This document shows, in pieces, positions 17,920 through 27,566 of a stretch of 64,000 nt of DNA. The stretch comes from Planctomycetota bacterium (GTDB taxonomy: Bacteria; Planctomycetota; MHYJ01; WSZJ01; JACPWG01), in NCBI GenBank assembly GCA_016197205.1, contig JACPWG010000050.1, positions 1-64,000 on the forward strand, written 5' to 3'. Numbering within the stretch: position 1 is the first letter of the stretch; each line of letters opens with the position of its first letter. The notes below the pieces were generated by a model. That model saw only the letters and a list, made by a program, of their open reading frames with translations, searched no databases and was not told the origin of the DNA. Made by a program: the position numbers and the translations under genes.

Positions 17920-18006
17920 CGTCGGAGTCTCCTTGGTCTTCGCGACCATTCGGCCTCGCAACTCAATTGCCCTGCATCCCTGTATTCCCCCTCCTCCTCC
18001 CCACCC

Positions 18007-21000
18007 CTACCCTTTCGCCAGCTCCAGCACCCCCGCCACCGCCCCCGACCGCAGGTAGATCGCCCGGTCCGCGGCCCGCGGGAGCGTGCCCGCCAGCTCC
18101 CGGATGACCATCGCGGCGTGACGGTACTCCGCGAGCGCCGCGTCTTCCTTGCCGGCGGCGTGCAGGCAGTCGCCCAGACCCGCCCGTAAAGGCCAGAGCA
18201 TCGAGGTCGCGCCCATCCGGCCGGCCTCCTCCAGCCCACGACGGTACTGCGCCTCCGACTCCGCGTACTGGCCCGCCACGGCGTACACGTGCCCCGCGGT
18301 CCCGAGCAGGCTCGGCAACAGCGCGCGCAGCCCACGGTCGGTCGCCTGCCCGAGCGCCTGCTCCACCAGGTCGAGCGCCGTGCCCACGTCCCCCTCCAGG
18401 GCCCGCGCGTGCGCGAGGGCCTCTCGACCCCGAATGACCCATTCGGCGGTGCCCACGGTTGCCGCGACGTTCAGCGCGGCCTCGATCACGCGGCTTGCGG
18501 CAGGCAAGTTCGGCTCCGGCTCCAGCAGCATCGACCAGCCCTTCAGCACCGTGACGCGATGCAAGTAGCCGATGGCCTTCGCCGCCCGACCCAGCCGCTC
18601 CGCACGCTCCAGGCTTTCCCGCGCAAGCGCCAGCGCGCCCAACTCGATCGCCAACTCCGCCAGGTCCGCGCGTGCCTCGATCTCCAGCCCGCGCTCCCCC
18701 AGCTCCGCCGCGCCCGCGAGGGCCGCGTCCACCGACTCGCGCGACCGGCCGTATTCGCCGCAGAGCCGCTGCCGCACGCCCAGCAACCGCGTCGCTTCCA
18801 ACGTCCGCGTCCGGCTCACGATCTCCGTGGCCGACGCGCGCGCCTTCGTCAAAAGCTCCGCCGCGAGCGCCATCTCCCCCATCTTCATCCGCGCCTGCGC
18901 CAAGCCGATGTCCACCGCGATCTCCGTGTCGCGGTCGCCAAGCGCCTTCGCGCGCTCCTCGGCCCGGCCGAGCTGCGCTACGGCCTCCGCCGGCCGACCG
19001 CACAAGAGCGCCACGTCGCCCAGGAAGAGCAGCGCGCGCACGGCCGCCGGCTCGTCCTGGATCTCCTCCGCGCAGCCAAGGGCCTGCGAGAGCAGCGGAC
19101 CCGCCTGGTCGTAGTTCGAGAGGCTCGTGTGTACGCGACTCATGTTCACCAGGATCCGCGCGCCCTCCTTCCGGTCGCCCACGTCCGCAGCCAGGTCGAG
19201 CGCCTCCTGGTGCAGCTTCAGCGCGCCCGGGAAATCGCCGAGGGCCGCCGCGACCGCGCCCTGGTGGTCCAGGGCCGCGATCTCCAGCCGCGGGCTCCCG
19301 ATCCGACGCGCGATCTCCAGGCACTTCGAGTGGCAGCTCCCGGCCTCTCCGTACTGACCCATGAGTCGGAAGAGCTGCCCGCGCAGGTTCATCGCCTCCG
19401 CCAGCCCCACTTCGTCCCGGATGTCGCGCGCGGCGGCGATGGCCTTCTCCAGATTGCCCATCGCCTCCGTGTACTCGCCCCGTAGGATGTGGATCCACCC
19501 GGTCCGCATGACGGCGGTCCGCTGCCCACGCCGGTGCGACAGCTCGTTGTAAAGCTGCTGCCCCTCGCGGTTCGCCTCCAGCGCGCCCGGATAATCGCCG
19601 CGCGCAGCCAGCAGCTCGCCCAGGTTCAGCAGCGAGTCCGCGGTCCCCGCCTTGTCCTTCGCCTTCCGGCGCAGGTCCAGGGCTTGCCGGAAATCCACTT
19701 CCGACTCGAGATACCGGTTGCGCAGAAAGTTCAACCGCCCCGAGCTGTCGAGGAGCCGCCCGTGCAGGCTCCTCGCGTTGAGCTGGTCCGCCATGGCCAG
19801 CGCGTCCTTGAGCAAGCGCTCGCCGTCGTCGTGCCGGGCGAGCGCGAGCATCAGAAGCGCTTGGTCGTTCAGCGTCGAAGCGATGCCGTCCTTCTCGCCG
19901 ATTTCCCGGTACAAGGCCAGCGCCTCGGTCGCGAACTGCAACGCCAGCTTGTATTCGGCCATCTCACGATACAGCTCGCCGAGCATGCGGAGGGTTGCGG
20001 CGAGCTGGTACTTGTCCCCGGTCTTGCGGACGATGCCCACGGCCTCGGTGAGGTTCTTCTGCGCCGTCGTGTAGTCCGCCTGCAGCGAGTGGATGACGCC
20101 GATCCGGACGAGGTTCCTCGCGACCAGCCCCGCGTCGCCGATCTGCCGGGCGATGCGCAGGCTCTCGTCGCACGACTTGAGCGCCTCCGGGTACTCGCCG
20201 GTCCAGGTCAAGGCCTCGGCCATGCTGTTCAACACCTCGCCCGTCCCCGCCTGGCTTCCCGTCTTCTTCAAGTTCTCCAGGGCCATCTTGAAGTACGTGA
20301 TGGCCGTGACGGTCTGTCCGACGAGGAGCGACGCCTGGCCCATCTTGTCGAGGTTCGCGGCGATCCCCTCGCGGTAGCCGATGCCCGTCGCGATGTCGAG
20401 CGACTCCTGGAAGGCCTTGAGCGCCGCCTCGTAGTCCGAACGCCGCAAGTGCGCCCGCCCGAGCGCGAGGAGGATGCGCGACAGCTCCGCGCGGTCCCCC
20501 AGCTCGCGCGTGGCGTCGAGCGCCCGGTCCAGGCACTTGACGGCGATGTCCGAGAGCCCTTCGTCCAGGTACACGGAGGCCAGCCCCTGATACGTCCGCG
20601 CAAGATCCTTTTTTTTCGCCTTGGGGCCCACGCGCTTCAGAAGCTCGTAGGACTTGCGGACGTATTTGCGCGCGTTCTCGTGGTCCCCGACGGCGCGGTA
20701 GATGTGGCCGCAGGCGTTGAACGCGCGCGCCAGGGTTTCGGGATCGCCGTCCGCGCGGCGCAGCGTCTCCTCGGCGTTCTTGAGCGAGGCGGGGTAGTCG
20801 CCGCGGAGGAAGTTCAGCTCGCCCAGCCGCAGCAAGAGTTCGCGCGCGGCGACCTTGTCCTGCCGTCCCTCGGCGACGGCGAGGGCGCGCGAGAGGACGC
20901 TCACGCCCTGCGGGTACTGGCCGACGATGCGCAGGACTTCCGCCCAGCTCTGGAACACGGAAAAGATTTGCGCGACCTCCGTCGGCTCGAGCTGCACGGG

Positions 21001-23973
21001 CTCGGCGACGGCGAAGAGGGCCGACGCGCGCGCGAAGCACTCGATCGCCTGCGAGTTTGCGTAGGCGCCGAGGGCCTTGTCGCCGGCCTTGATCAGGTAC
21101 TCGCGCAGCTTGAGCGGCTCCTCCCCCTGCTCGAAGTGGTAGCACAGCAGTTCGTAGTAGCGGTCGAGCTTGTCGGCCTCGGCCTTTTCGAAGTGCGTCG
21201 CGACCCGGCGATGCATCACGATCCGCGTGGAGCGCGGGAGGGTGTCGTACACGACCTGCTGAACCATGGCCTGTCGAAAAAGGTAGAGCGGGTCCACGCC
21301 CGGGGCCTCGCGCTCGAGCATGTCGTGCTTGCAGAGCGACTCCATCCGCTCGGCGAGCGCGTCCCGGCCGGCGGGGAGGGGCGTGAGCGAGGAGAGGCTG
21401 GAGAACTTGAAACGCGGGCCGAGGACGGAGGCGGCGCGGAGGACGGTGCGGTCGGTCTCGGCGAGCCGGTCGACGCGAGCGAGGAGCAGACCGGTGAGCG
21501 AGTCGGGGACGCGGGAGACGCCGGTCGGCGCGCCGGGCTGCTTCAGCGCGAGCAGGATTTCGCGCAGAAAGAGCGGGTTTCCGTTGCTGCGCGAGAGCAG
21601 CGGTTTGTTCCAGGCGGCGGGCAGCTCCGCGCCGCCGTTCAGCTCGCGGCTGAGCGTGAGCGCGGCCTCCTCGGGCAGCGGGCCGAGGCGCAGGCGCAGC
21701 TCGCCGGGGATGTCGTTGAGAGAGGGGAGGTCGCGTTCGTGCCGGCAGGAAACCGCGACGAGCACCGGGGCGTCCTCGACGTTCTGCGCGACGAGTTTGA
21801 CGAGCTCCAGCGACAGGTCGTCGAGCCAGGAGGCGTCCTCGAACGCGAGCAGGATCGGCGTTTTCCGGCCGGCCTTCCGGAGCAGGGCGAGGATGGTGTC
21901 GAAGAGCCGTTCCTTCCGGAGCTTCGGGTCGAGCGTGCGGAGGCCGGGGCCCTCCTCCATCTTGACCTGCAGGATGCCGGCGACGAGCGGGGCCCATTCG
22001 GCGAGGCCGGGCTCCAACTCGGCGATGCGTTGCCGGATCTTGGCCGCGCGCAGGGTCGACTCCTCGTCCGCTGCGAAGCCGAAAAAGCTCTTCAGCACGG
22101 AGAGCCAGGGGAGGTAGGCGGTCCGCTGCCCGTGCGCCTGGGCCTGGCCGCCGAAGACGCGCGCGCCGCGCTTCAGCGCGCGCCGGACCAGCTCGCGGAC
22201 GAGGTGCGATTTCCCGATCCCGGCTTCGCCCGAGAGCACGAGGAGCTGGCCGCGCCCTTCGGAGAGCCGCGCGATCGCGGCGTCGAGCGCCTCCAGCTCG
22301 GGCTCGCGGCCGTAGGTCTTGGTCGTACCGCCGCTCCCATCCTCCGGCGCGCCGACCTGAAAGGCGCCGGTGCTGTCGGTGCGCGCGTCCAGCAGGGTAT
22401 ACACCTTGATCGGGGCGTCCTTCCCCTTGAATTTCACGTCCTCCGGCGCGGAGAACCGGAACCGGCGCTGGGTGCGCGCGAACGTGGGCGCGCCGACGAG
22501 GACCTGGTGGTCGGGCGCCCTCCCCATCATGCGGGCAGCGACGTTCACGTCGTCTCCCATGACGGTGTATTCCTTGCGGAGGAGGGAGCCGGCGTTGCCG
22601 CAGAAGGCCATGCCGGAGTTGACGCCGGTCCGGTGGAGGAGTGCGGTCCTGCGGCGCGCGTTGAGCGAGATCAGCTCCTCGTTGATCTCGAGGGAGCAGA
22701 GCAGGGCCGACTCCTCGTCGTTTTCCTGGGCGACGGGCGTGCCGAAGAGGATGAGGAGCTTGTCCCCTTTCGTGAAGGAGTCGATGCGCGCGAGGAAGCC
22801 GCGGTATTTCGAGACGGTGTTGTGGACGAGGAGGAAGTAGTCGCCGAGCAGCGCGGTGAGGTCGTTGGCACGGGGCGGGCCCCAGGTCTGGAGGAGGGGG
22901 CCGACGCCGGCGAGGTGCGTGAAGACGACGGTGACGAAGCGGTTCTCGCCTTCGAGCTGGACGTTCTCGGGATTGGCCTCGAGCTTGCCGAAGAGGGGTG
23001 CGGGGAGGTAGGGGCGGAGGACCTCGATGCGGCGGACGAGCTCGCGGACGCGCTGCTCGAGCTTGAAGGCGGAAAGGCCGGCGGTCGCCTCGGCGACATG
23101 GGGGGGCGCGGGGGGCGGGACGCGGCAGCGATCGACGCGGAAGTGGCCGGCCTCAGCCGGCGTCGTCTCGGCGGCGGGGCCGAGGAGGGACGCGGCGTAC
23201 GCGGTGAGGACGACCTCGCTGCTGGCGGCGTAGGACTCGGCGAGGGCGGACTGGTAGACGGGTTCGCCGATGACGATGTACTCCATCCGCTCGCCGGGGA
23301 TGCCGACGGAGGCGGCGAAGACGGGGCCGGCGGCGATACCGACCGACATTTCGAGCTGTGCGGGACCGCAGGAGGTCTTGACCGTGCGGAACTTCGCCAT
23401 GGCCTCGCTCATCGCGAGGGCGCACGCGGCCGCGCGGAGGGCGTCGGGTCGGGGCACGGACCAGGTCGCGCGGGGGTCGTAGGGGACGCCGCTTGGGATC
23501 GGGGTCTCTTCGTGAGGGAAGAGCGCGAGGAGGGAGTCGCCGCCGAACTTGAGCAGGCAGCCGCCGTGGTGGTGGAGGATGTCGACCATTTCGCCGAAGA
23601 AGGCGTTCATGAGGAGGGTGACTTCCTCGGCCCCGGCCTTGCCGGCGGCGGAGAGCTTCGCGGTGAGCGGCGTGAAGCCGGAGATGTCGGCGTAGAAGGT
23701 GGTGGCGTGGAGGAAGCGGCCCGCGACGGGCGGGATGCCTGGGCGTGCGAGGGCGTCGCCGACGGCCATGGAGGGGATGTACATGAAGGCCACGTTGAGG
23801 AGGTCGGTGAGGTGGCCGACGACGTGGACTTCCTCGACCTTGGTGAGGCTGCCGGGGGTGCCCTGGGGGAGGGCGATGCGCTGACGGAATTCGGGCCGAA
23901 CGTAGCGCGCGATCGCCTCCGCGGAGACGGTCGAATCGGTTGTGGAAGCGGTCATGGCGCGTGGGTCGGGCAT
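18007..23973 (-). CDS. twin cyclase-AAA-TPR signalling protein (soluble adenylyl cyclase-like)
   Basis: A 1988-residue protein from the ATG at 23973 (GAGGAAACC upstream), preferred over an in-frame start 151 codons earlier whose translation is low-complexity. Domains in order: a class III cyclase domain (about 90-290) with FYADISGF (metal Asp96) and KFGGDSLLALF; a second cyclase domain (about 340-540) with VTVVFTHLAGVG, where the first metal Asp is lost, but with EYTVMGDDVNVAARMM holding the Asn and Arg of the transition-state pair; an AAA/NACHT-like ATPase (about 550-900) with SGEAGIGKSHLV; and roughly 20 or more TPR units (about 1010-1970). The order matches mammalian and myxobacterial soluble adenylyl cyclases. 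A T8 run at 20609-20616 encodes KAKKK. It probably makes cAMP in response to a TPR-bound ligand or partner. Confidence 0.85.
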   Translation of the reverse strand: MPDPRAMTASTTDSTVSAEAIARYVRPEFRQRIALPQGTPGSLTKVEEVHVVGHLTDLLNVAFMYIPSMAVGDALARPGIPPVAGRFLHATTFYADISGFTPLTAKLSAAGKAGAEEVTLLMNAFFGEMVDILHHHGGCLLKFGGDSLLALFPHEETPIPSGVPYDPRATWSVPRPDALRAAACALAMSEAMAKFRTVKTSCGPAQLEMSVGIAAGPVFAASVGIPGERMEYIVIGEPVYQSALAESYAASSEVVLTAYAASLLGPAAETTPAEAGHFRVDRCRVPPPAPPHVAEATAGLSAFKLEQRVRELVRRIEVLRPYLPAPLFGKLEANPENVQLEGENRFVTVVFTHLAGVGPLLQTWGPPRANDLTALLGDYFLLVHNTVSKYRGFLARIDSFTKGDKLLILFGTPVAQENDEESALLCSLEINEELISLNARRRTALLHRTGVNSGMAFCGNAGSLLRKEYTVMGDDVNVAARMMGRAPDHQVLVGAPTFARTQRRFRFSAPEDVKFKGKDAPIKVYTLLDARTDSTGAFQVGAPEDGSGGTTKTYGREPELEALDAAIARLSEGRGQLLVLSGEAGIGKSHLVRELVRRALKRGARVFGGQAQAHGQRTAYLPWLSVLKSFFGFAADEESTLRAAKIRQRIAELEPGLAEWAPLVAGILQVKMEEGPGLRTLDPKLRKERLFDTILALLRKAGRKTPILLAFEDASWLDDLSLELVKLVAQNVEDAPVLVAVSCRHERDLPSLNDIPGELRLRLGPLPEEAALTLSRELNGGAELPAAWNKPLLSRSNGNPLFLREILLALKQPGAPTGVSRVPDSLTGLLLARVDRLAETDRTVLRAASVLGPRFKFSSLSSLTPLPAGRDALAERMESLCKHDMLEREAPGVDPLYLFRQAMVQQVVYDTLPRSTRIVMHRRVATHFEKAEADKLDRYYELLCYHFEQGEEPLKLREYLIKAGDKALGAYANSQAIECFARASALFAVAEPVQLEPTEVAQIFSVFQSWAEVLRIVGQYPQGVSVLSRALAVAEGRQDKVAARELLLRLGELNFLRGDYPASLKNAEETLRRADGDPETLARAFNACGHIYRAVGDHENARKYVRKSYELLKRVGPKAKKKDLARTYQGLASVYLDEGLSDIAVKCLDRALDATRELGDRAELSRILLALGRAHLRRSDYEAALKAFQESLDIATGIGYREGIAANLDKMGQASLLVGQTVTAITYFKMALENLKKTGSQAGTGEVLNSMAEALTWTGEYPEALKSCDESLRIARQIGDAGLVARNLVRIGVIHSLQADYTTAQKNLTEAVGIVRKTGDKYQLAATLRMLGELYREMAEYKLALQFATEALALYREIGEKDGIASTLNDQALLMLALARHDDGERLLKDALAMADQLNARSLHGRLLDSSGRLNFLRNRYLESEVDFRQALDLRRKAKDKAGTADSLLNLGELLAARGDYPGALEANREGQQLYNELSHRRGQRTAVMRTGWIHILRGEYTEAMGNLEKAIAAARDIRDEVGLAEAMNLRGQLFRLMGQYGEAGSCHSKCLEIARRIGSPRLEIAALDHQGAVAAALGDFPGALKLHQEALDLAADVGDRKEGARILVNMSRVHTSLSNYDQAGPLLSQALGCAEEIQDEPAAVRALLFLGDVALLCGRPAEAVAQLGRAEERAKALGDRDTEIAVDIGLAQARMKMGEMALAAELLTKARASATEIVSRTRTLEATRLLGVRQRLCGEYGRSRESVDAALAGAAELGERGLEIEARADLAELAIELGALALARESLERAERLGRAAKAIGYLHRVTVLKGWSMLLEPEPNLPAASRVIEAALNVAATVGTAEWVIRGREALAHARALEGDVGTALDLVEQALGQATDRGLRALLPSLLGTAGHVYAVAGQYAESEAQYRRGLEEAGRMGATSMLWPLRAGLGDCLHAAGKEDAALAEYRHAAMVIRELAGTLPRAADRAIYLRSGAVAGVLELAKG

Positions 23974-24780
23974 GGTTTCCTCAGCAGGGGCGGGGCGAAG
24001 ACCGACGGACGGCGAACCGCGGCAGGCGACCGGGGCGCGGGCACGCGCGACCACGATGAAGCTCGCGAGGGCGACGACGGGGGCGACGACGACGAAAGGG
24101 CGAACAGGCCGGGAGCGCGGATCGAACGGATGCTCGTCGGCATTGTCGGGGTCGGACGGGGCGGGAGTCAAGGGAAAACCACGGCCGTGTGGCGGCGCGT
24201 TTTCGGGCGGGCGGCGAGATGGAGGGAGGAGGGAGGTGGGGCCCGTGGAGTGACGATGCGACCACGCCCGGGTGCGGGCGGGAGGAGGGGGAATGCGGCA
24301 GCGCGGGGTCGCCGGGCGCCGATACCCGGTGGCGGAGGCGGACGCGTGTCGGAGCGAGGCTCGGCGAAGTTCGAACGGCCGCGGCCGTTGGGCATGGTCG
24401 AGCAGGGCTTCACGCTTCGTGGGCACCGCAGCGCCGTGTCCCTACCGGGATGGCGGAGCTCGATGTGGAACCCGGCATCGAACGCCGCCGAAGGCTTGGT
24501 GTCGCGCGCCGGAGAAGGGCGAGTGTACACGCGTGGAAACAGGTGCCAGGCTTTGCGATTTCTCCGCCATCCGGGCGCCCACCACGTCAACGCCGATTCG
24601 ATCGAATCGAGCGACCTGACGTTCGAGTGGCCGAACGAGAAACTCGACCGCCATCGGCGGTGAGGGGGCCTGCCCTGAAAGGAGGGACGAGAGCTTTCTC
24701 CTCGTGACTCGATCGGAGTCGCTGATCGCCTTGACGGCCGGCAGTCCGGCGGGCTTGTCCGGCGTTCTGGCACGAGCCCT
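23974..24780. other. gap upstream of the cyclase gene, no supported gene
   Basis: Codon-like bias continues upstream of the cyclase start, but the translation is Pro/Arg/Ala low-complexity. A minus-frame stretch near 24680-24540 (AVEFLVRPLERQVARFDRIG) has no recognisable family. A 14-bp palindrome GATTCGATCGAATC lies near 24595. I see no promoter that stands out. Confidence 0.4.
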
Positions 24781-24950
24781 CAGTACCGCCCCACAGAATT
24801 GGGTGACCAATTTGCTCGGCGATTTTGGCCGCCCGCGTCGTTGCGCTCGCTCGCCGTAGTTCTTCGTTACTACGCCTCGCTCGCGCGCCTCGCGGGCGGC
24901 CAAACTTGCCTTCGCCTATTGGTCACCGACTTCCGTGGAGCGGTACTCAG
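24781..24950. mobile_element. 170-bp palindromic MITE-like element, copy 2
   Basis: Second copy of the element at 5653-5821: same CAGTACCGCCCCAC start and GTGGAGCGGTACTCAG end, about 60-nt imperfect inverted ends that include GGTGACCAAT and TTTGGCCGCCCGCG, and a self-complementary middle (CGTAGT...ACTACG). The two copies differ at scattered sites, so they are not a recent duplication. It lies in the gap between the cyclase gene and the PurA-like operon. Confidence 0.85.
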
Positions 24951-25086
24951 GCAGTGCGGGTGCGAAGTCGAGCTTGTTGAGAAGGAGTGGCGCTACCGCC
25001 GGCCGACGGAAGCGTCATGGCGGCGGATGTGCTGAGGCGGTGCCCGGCCGCGATCCTGGGCGAGGGCGCCGCCGCGGCCATGGCCG

Positions 25087-26580
25087 TTACCCGATCTCGA
25101 GCCACTTCGCCGTAGCGCCGGGTCCCATCGAGACGAGCCCTACCCGCGCGCCCAGACCCTGCTCCGACTCCAGAAGTTCAAGAAAAGCGCGGGCCGCCGC
25201 AGGGAGGTCGGCGCGGCAACGGGCGCCGCTCACCTCCTCAGCCCACCCGCGCAACTCCACCCAGTCGAGAGGCCGACACCGGCGCAGGATGCGTGCGAGG
25301 GCGCCGTCGGGCAGAGCGTGCGCGCTGCCCACCGGGGTCGCCCTCCAATCCTTCGCCGCTCCCCCACCCGCCGGGGCGCGGAAGGCGTGCAGGCGCGCGC
25401 GGCCCTCGCCGAGCCGGCTCCACTCGAAGTGCGGGTCCAACTCGCGGAGGTCCCCTTCGTACTCGTACGAGGCGCAGAGCCGGATTGTCGGGAGGCCGGT
25501 CAGCCGATCCAGTCCCGTCACGGCGAGCGCCTCGACGCCGTGCTGCAGGACGATGCCGTACCGGAGGGCGACGAGGTCGAGTTGACCGACCCGAAAGGGA
25601 CCCTGCCACCGATTCGCGCGGTTGTGCGGATCGGCGAAGCGCTCCGCGAGCCGCTCGTCTTCGGTCACGAAAGGCCCCGGGCCATGGCGGTGGCCATAGG
25701 CGCGCAGAACACCGAGCTTCCGCACGCGCGCCACCTGCGCTCCTCTGCCGGCACAGCCCCTCCCGGCCAGTGCGACGGCATCCTCGGCCGTGGTCCGCGT
25801 CTTCGTCACATAGGGCGAAAACCCGAAGCGCGCGTCGAGCAGCGCGCCCTGCGCCCCCTCGAATAACACCGGCCCCCCCTCGAACGCACGGCGCAGCCCC
25901 TCTTCCGCCCGTGCGACTCGGACACCCAATCGCTCGAACGCAGCGCGGTAGGCGTCGAAGAGCGCCTCGGGCCGGCAGCGTCCGCGGAAGTACGCGAGCA
26001 GGCGGGCCATCTCCTCCGACGGCGCCGCGCGCGCGAGCGCCTCGGCGCGCGCAAGCCGCTCCTCCGCGAGTCCCGTGAGCCGGCTTTCTCCCGCGCCGCC
26101 GTCGAAGAGGTCGCCCACCGTCACCGCGGTCCCGGCCTCCCGGTCAGCCGCCGCCTGCCCCACGCCCAGGCCGCACGAGCCCACGGCACGCCCGCCGCGC
26201 GCGACCTCGAGCATCTGCCCGACCATCTTGTGCATCGGCGTCACGAGCGCGCACGACGGGTCCACGGCGAGCCGCTCCCCGGCGTCGGCCGCGCCCTTCG
26301 CGCGTAGGGCCTCCGCCTCCACGGCCAGATTCTCCGGCTCCACGAGCATGCCGGGGGCCAGGATCGTCCGCGTCCCCGGCACGAGCGTCCCCGCCCCGAA
26401 TTGCGCGAAGCAGTGCCACGTCCCGTCCGGCGTGACGACATTGTGCCCGGCCTGCGGACCTCCGTTCCAGCGGACGACCATCCGCGCGCCGAGGGCGCGT
26501 GCCAGGAAGTCGGTGACCGTCCCCTTCCCCTCGTCGCCGAACCCGAGCCCGCAGACGATCCACGCGTCGCCGCCCGTCAT
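25087..26580 (-). CDS. divergent adenylosuccinate synthetase-like protein
   Basis: A 497-residue PurA-superfamily ligase, the last gene of the five-gene operon. Near the N-terminus GLGFGDEGKGT (11-21) replaces the usual GDEGKGK. NGGPQAGHNVV has Asn where PurA has Thr in GHT. VLFEGAQGALLDARFGFSPYVT and GQLDLVALRYG are well conserved. The aspartate-binding loop (TTGRxRR in PurA) is replaced by NRWQGPFR, and the protein is about 60 residues longer than typical PurA. The fold and a phosphoryl-transfer step on a nucleobase- or IMP-like oxygen are likely kept, with a different amine donor or substrate. The ATG overlaps the stop of the pyruvate-kinase-like gene (ATGA). A housekeeping PurA cannot be excluded, but the changed motifs argue against it. 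Confidence 0.8.
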   Translation of the reverse strand: MTGGDAWIVCGLGFGDEGKGTVTDFLARALGARMVVRWNGGPQAGHNVVTPDGTWHCFAQFGAGTLVPGTRTILAPGMLVEPENLAVEAEALRAKGAADAGERLAVDPSCALVTPMHKMVGQMLEVARGGRAVGSCGLGVGQAAADREAGTAVTVGDLFDGGAGESRLTGLAEERLARAEALARAAPSEEMARLLAYFRGRCRPEALFDAYRAAFERLGVRVARAEEGLRRAFEGGPVLFEGAQGALLDARFGFSPYVTKTRTTAEDAVALAGRGCAGRGAQVARVRKLGVLRAYGHRHGPGPFVTEDERLAERFADPHNRANRWQGPFRVGQLDLVALRYGIVLQHGVEALAVTGLDRLTGLPTIRLCASYEYEGDLRELDPHFEWSRLGEGRARLHAFRAPAGGGAAKDWRATPVGSAHALPDGALARILRRCRPLDWVELRGWAEEVSGARCRADLPAAARAFLELLESEQGLGARVGLVSMGPGATAKWLEIG

Positions 26581-27548
26581 GTGCCGCCCCTGTGCGCGCC
26601 CCCGGTCGCGGCGGCGGCGCCGCCGCCCCCGTCGAAGAGTTCCTCCAGCACCGCCAACGCGCGGCGGATGCCCTCCTCGCGGAAGCAGAGGGTGTCGCTC
26701 AGCATGAAAGAGCGGTAGCCGAGGCGCAGCATGAGCCAGAAGTCCGAGAGGTCCTGGCTCGAGACCGTCTCCGCCTCCTCCAGCGACGTGAGCAGGCGGG
26801 AGGCGACGAAGGCGTCCGGATCGGCGCGCAGGATCGCCTCGAGCGCGGGCAGGTAGTCGCTCTTCCACGCGCCCATCTGGATGTAGAGGTCGTCGCGCGC
26901 CGCCATCAGCCGCACCCGGTCCCGCACGCGCGCGTAGTCGCCGCGGACAAAGTCGATGCCCCGCCTTGACTCGATCTTGGCGACGACGCGGGCGTCCGGG
27001 TCGAGCGCCGTCAGCTCGGCTACGTCCTCCGGCCGTTCCGCGAACGAGAGCAGGTAGTCGTGCAGACCCAGTTCGCGTGCGGCCGCGACGAACTCGCGGT
27101 CGCTCTCCGTCAAGTACCCTTCGACCTCGAGCGAGGGGTGAAGGATGTTGATGGGCTCCCCCTCGCCGACCACGCGCACGGGGCGGCGGGCGAGGATGAG
27201 CTTGTCCCCGCCCACGACCTCGACCGCCCGCGCGACGCAGTCCTTGAAATACACGTCCACCGGGAGGTCCACGCGGATGCGGTGACTGAGCTGCACGTAG
27301 GCGTACGGCAGGTACGCGAAGCGCGCGATCCGGAGTTGCCGGCCCTTGAGGTCGAGCCAGAGGCGCTTGGCCCCGCACTCGCGGCGTAGGCGCGCCAGGA
27401 GGTCCCGGCGCGACTCGGCCAGCGGGGAGATCGAATTGAACCGCAGTTCGTCGACCAGCGGGTGCTCGATCAGGAAGCGCCGGTGGTCCACGTACGGTGG
27501 AAGCGTGGCGAGGATGCGCAACGTCGCACCGGCCGGCCCGCGCGCCAT
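26577..27548 (-). CDS. pyruvate-kinase-superfamily TIM barrel without B and C domains
   Basis: A 323-residue protein whose whole length follows the pyruvate kinase A domain: LRILATLPP, VDELRFNSIS (Arg36 and Asn38 as in RLNFSH), LWLDLKGRQLRI (DLKGP-like), GYLTESDREFVAAARELGLHDYLLSF, VVAKIESRRGIDF (Lys about 188 and Glu about 190, the phosphoryl-transfer Lys and metal Glu), LMAARDDLYIQMG (metal Asp), and FMLSDTLCFREEGIRRAL. The B domain is reduced and the C-terminal allosteric domain is absent. PEP/pyruvate or a similar enol phosphate is a likely ligand. Its stop overlaps the start of the PurA-like gene; it starts 19 bp after the VWA gene. Confidence 0.8.
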   Translation of the reverse strand: MARGPAGATLRILATLPPYVDHRRFLIEHPLVDELRFNSISPLAESRRDLLARLRRECGAKRLWLDLKGRQLRIARFAYLPYAYVQLSHRIRVDLPVDVYFKDCVARAVEVVGGDKLILARRPVRVVGEGEPINILHPSLEVEGYLTESDREFVAAARELGLHDYLLSFAERPEDVAELTALDPDARVVAKIESRRGIDFVRGDYARVRDRVRLMAARDDLYIQMGAWKSDYLPALEAILRADPDAFVASRLLTSLEEAETVSSQDLSDFWLMLRLGYRSFMLSDTLCFREEGIRRALAVLEELFDGGGGAAAATGGAHRGGT

Positions 27549-27566
27549 GTCGTCGGCTCCTCTCGT

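Noticed and set aside
19489..24663. 1724-residue plus-strand open frame across the cyclase-TPR gene
   Set aside because: Exact antisense shadow of the minus-strand gene, whose cyclase, AAA and TPR motifs are unmistakable.
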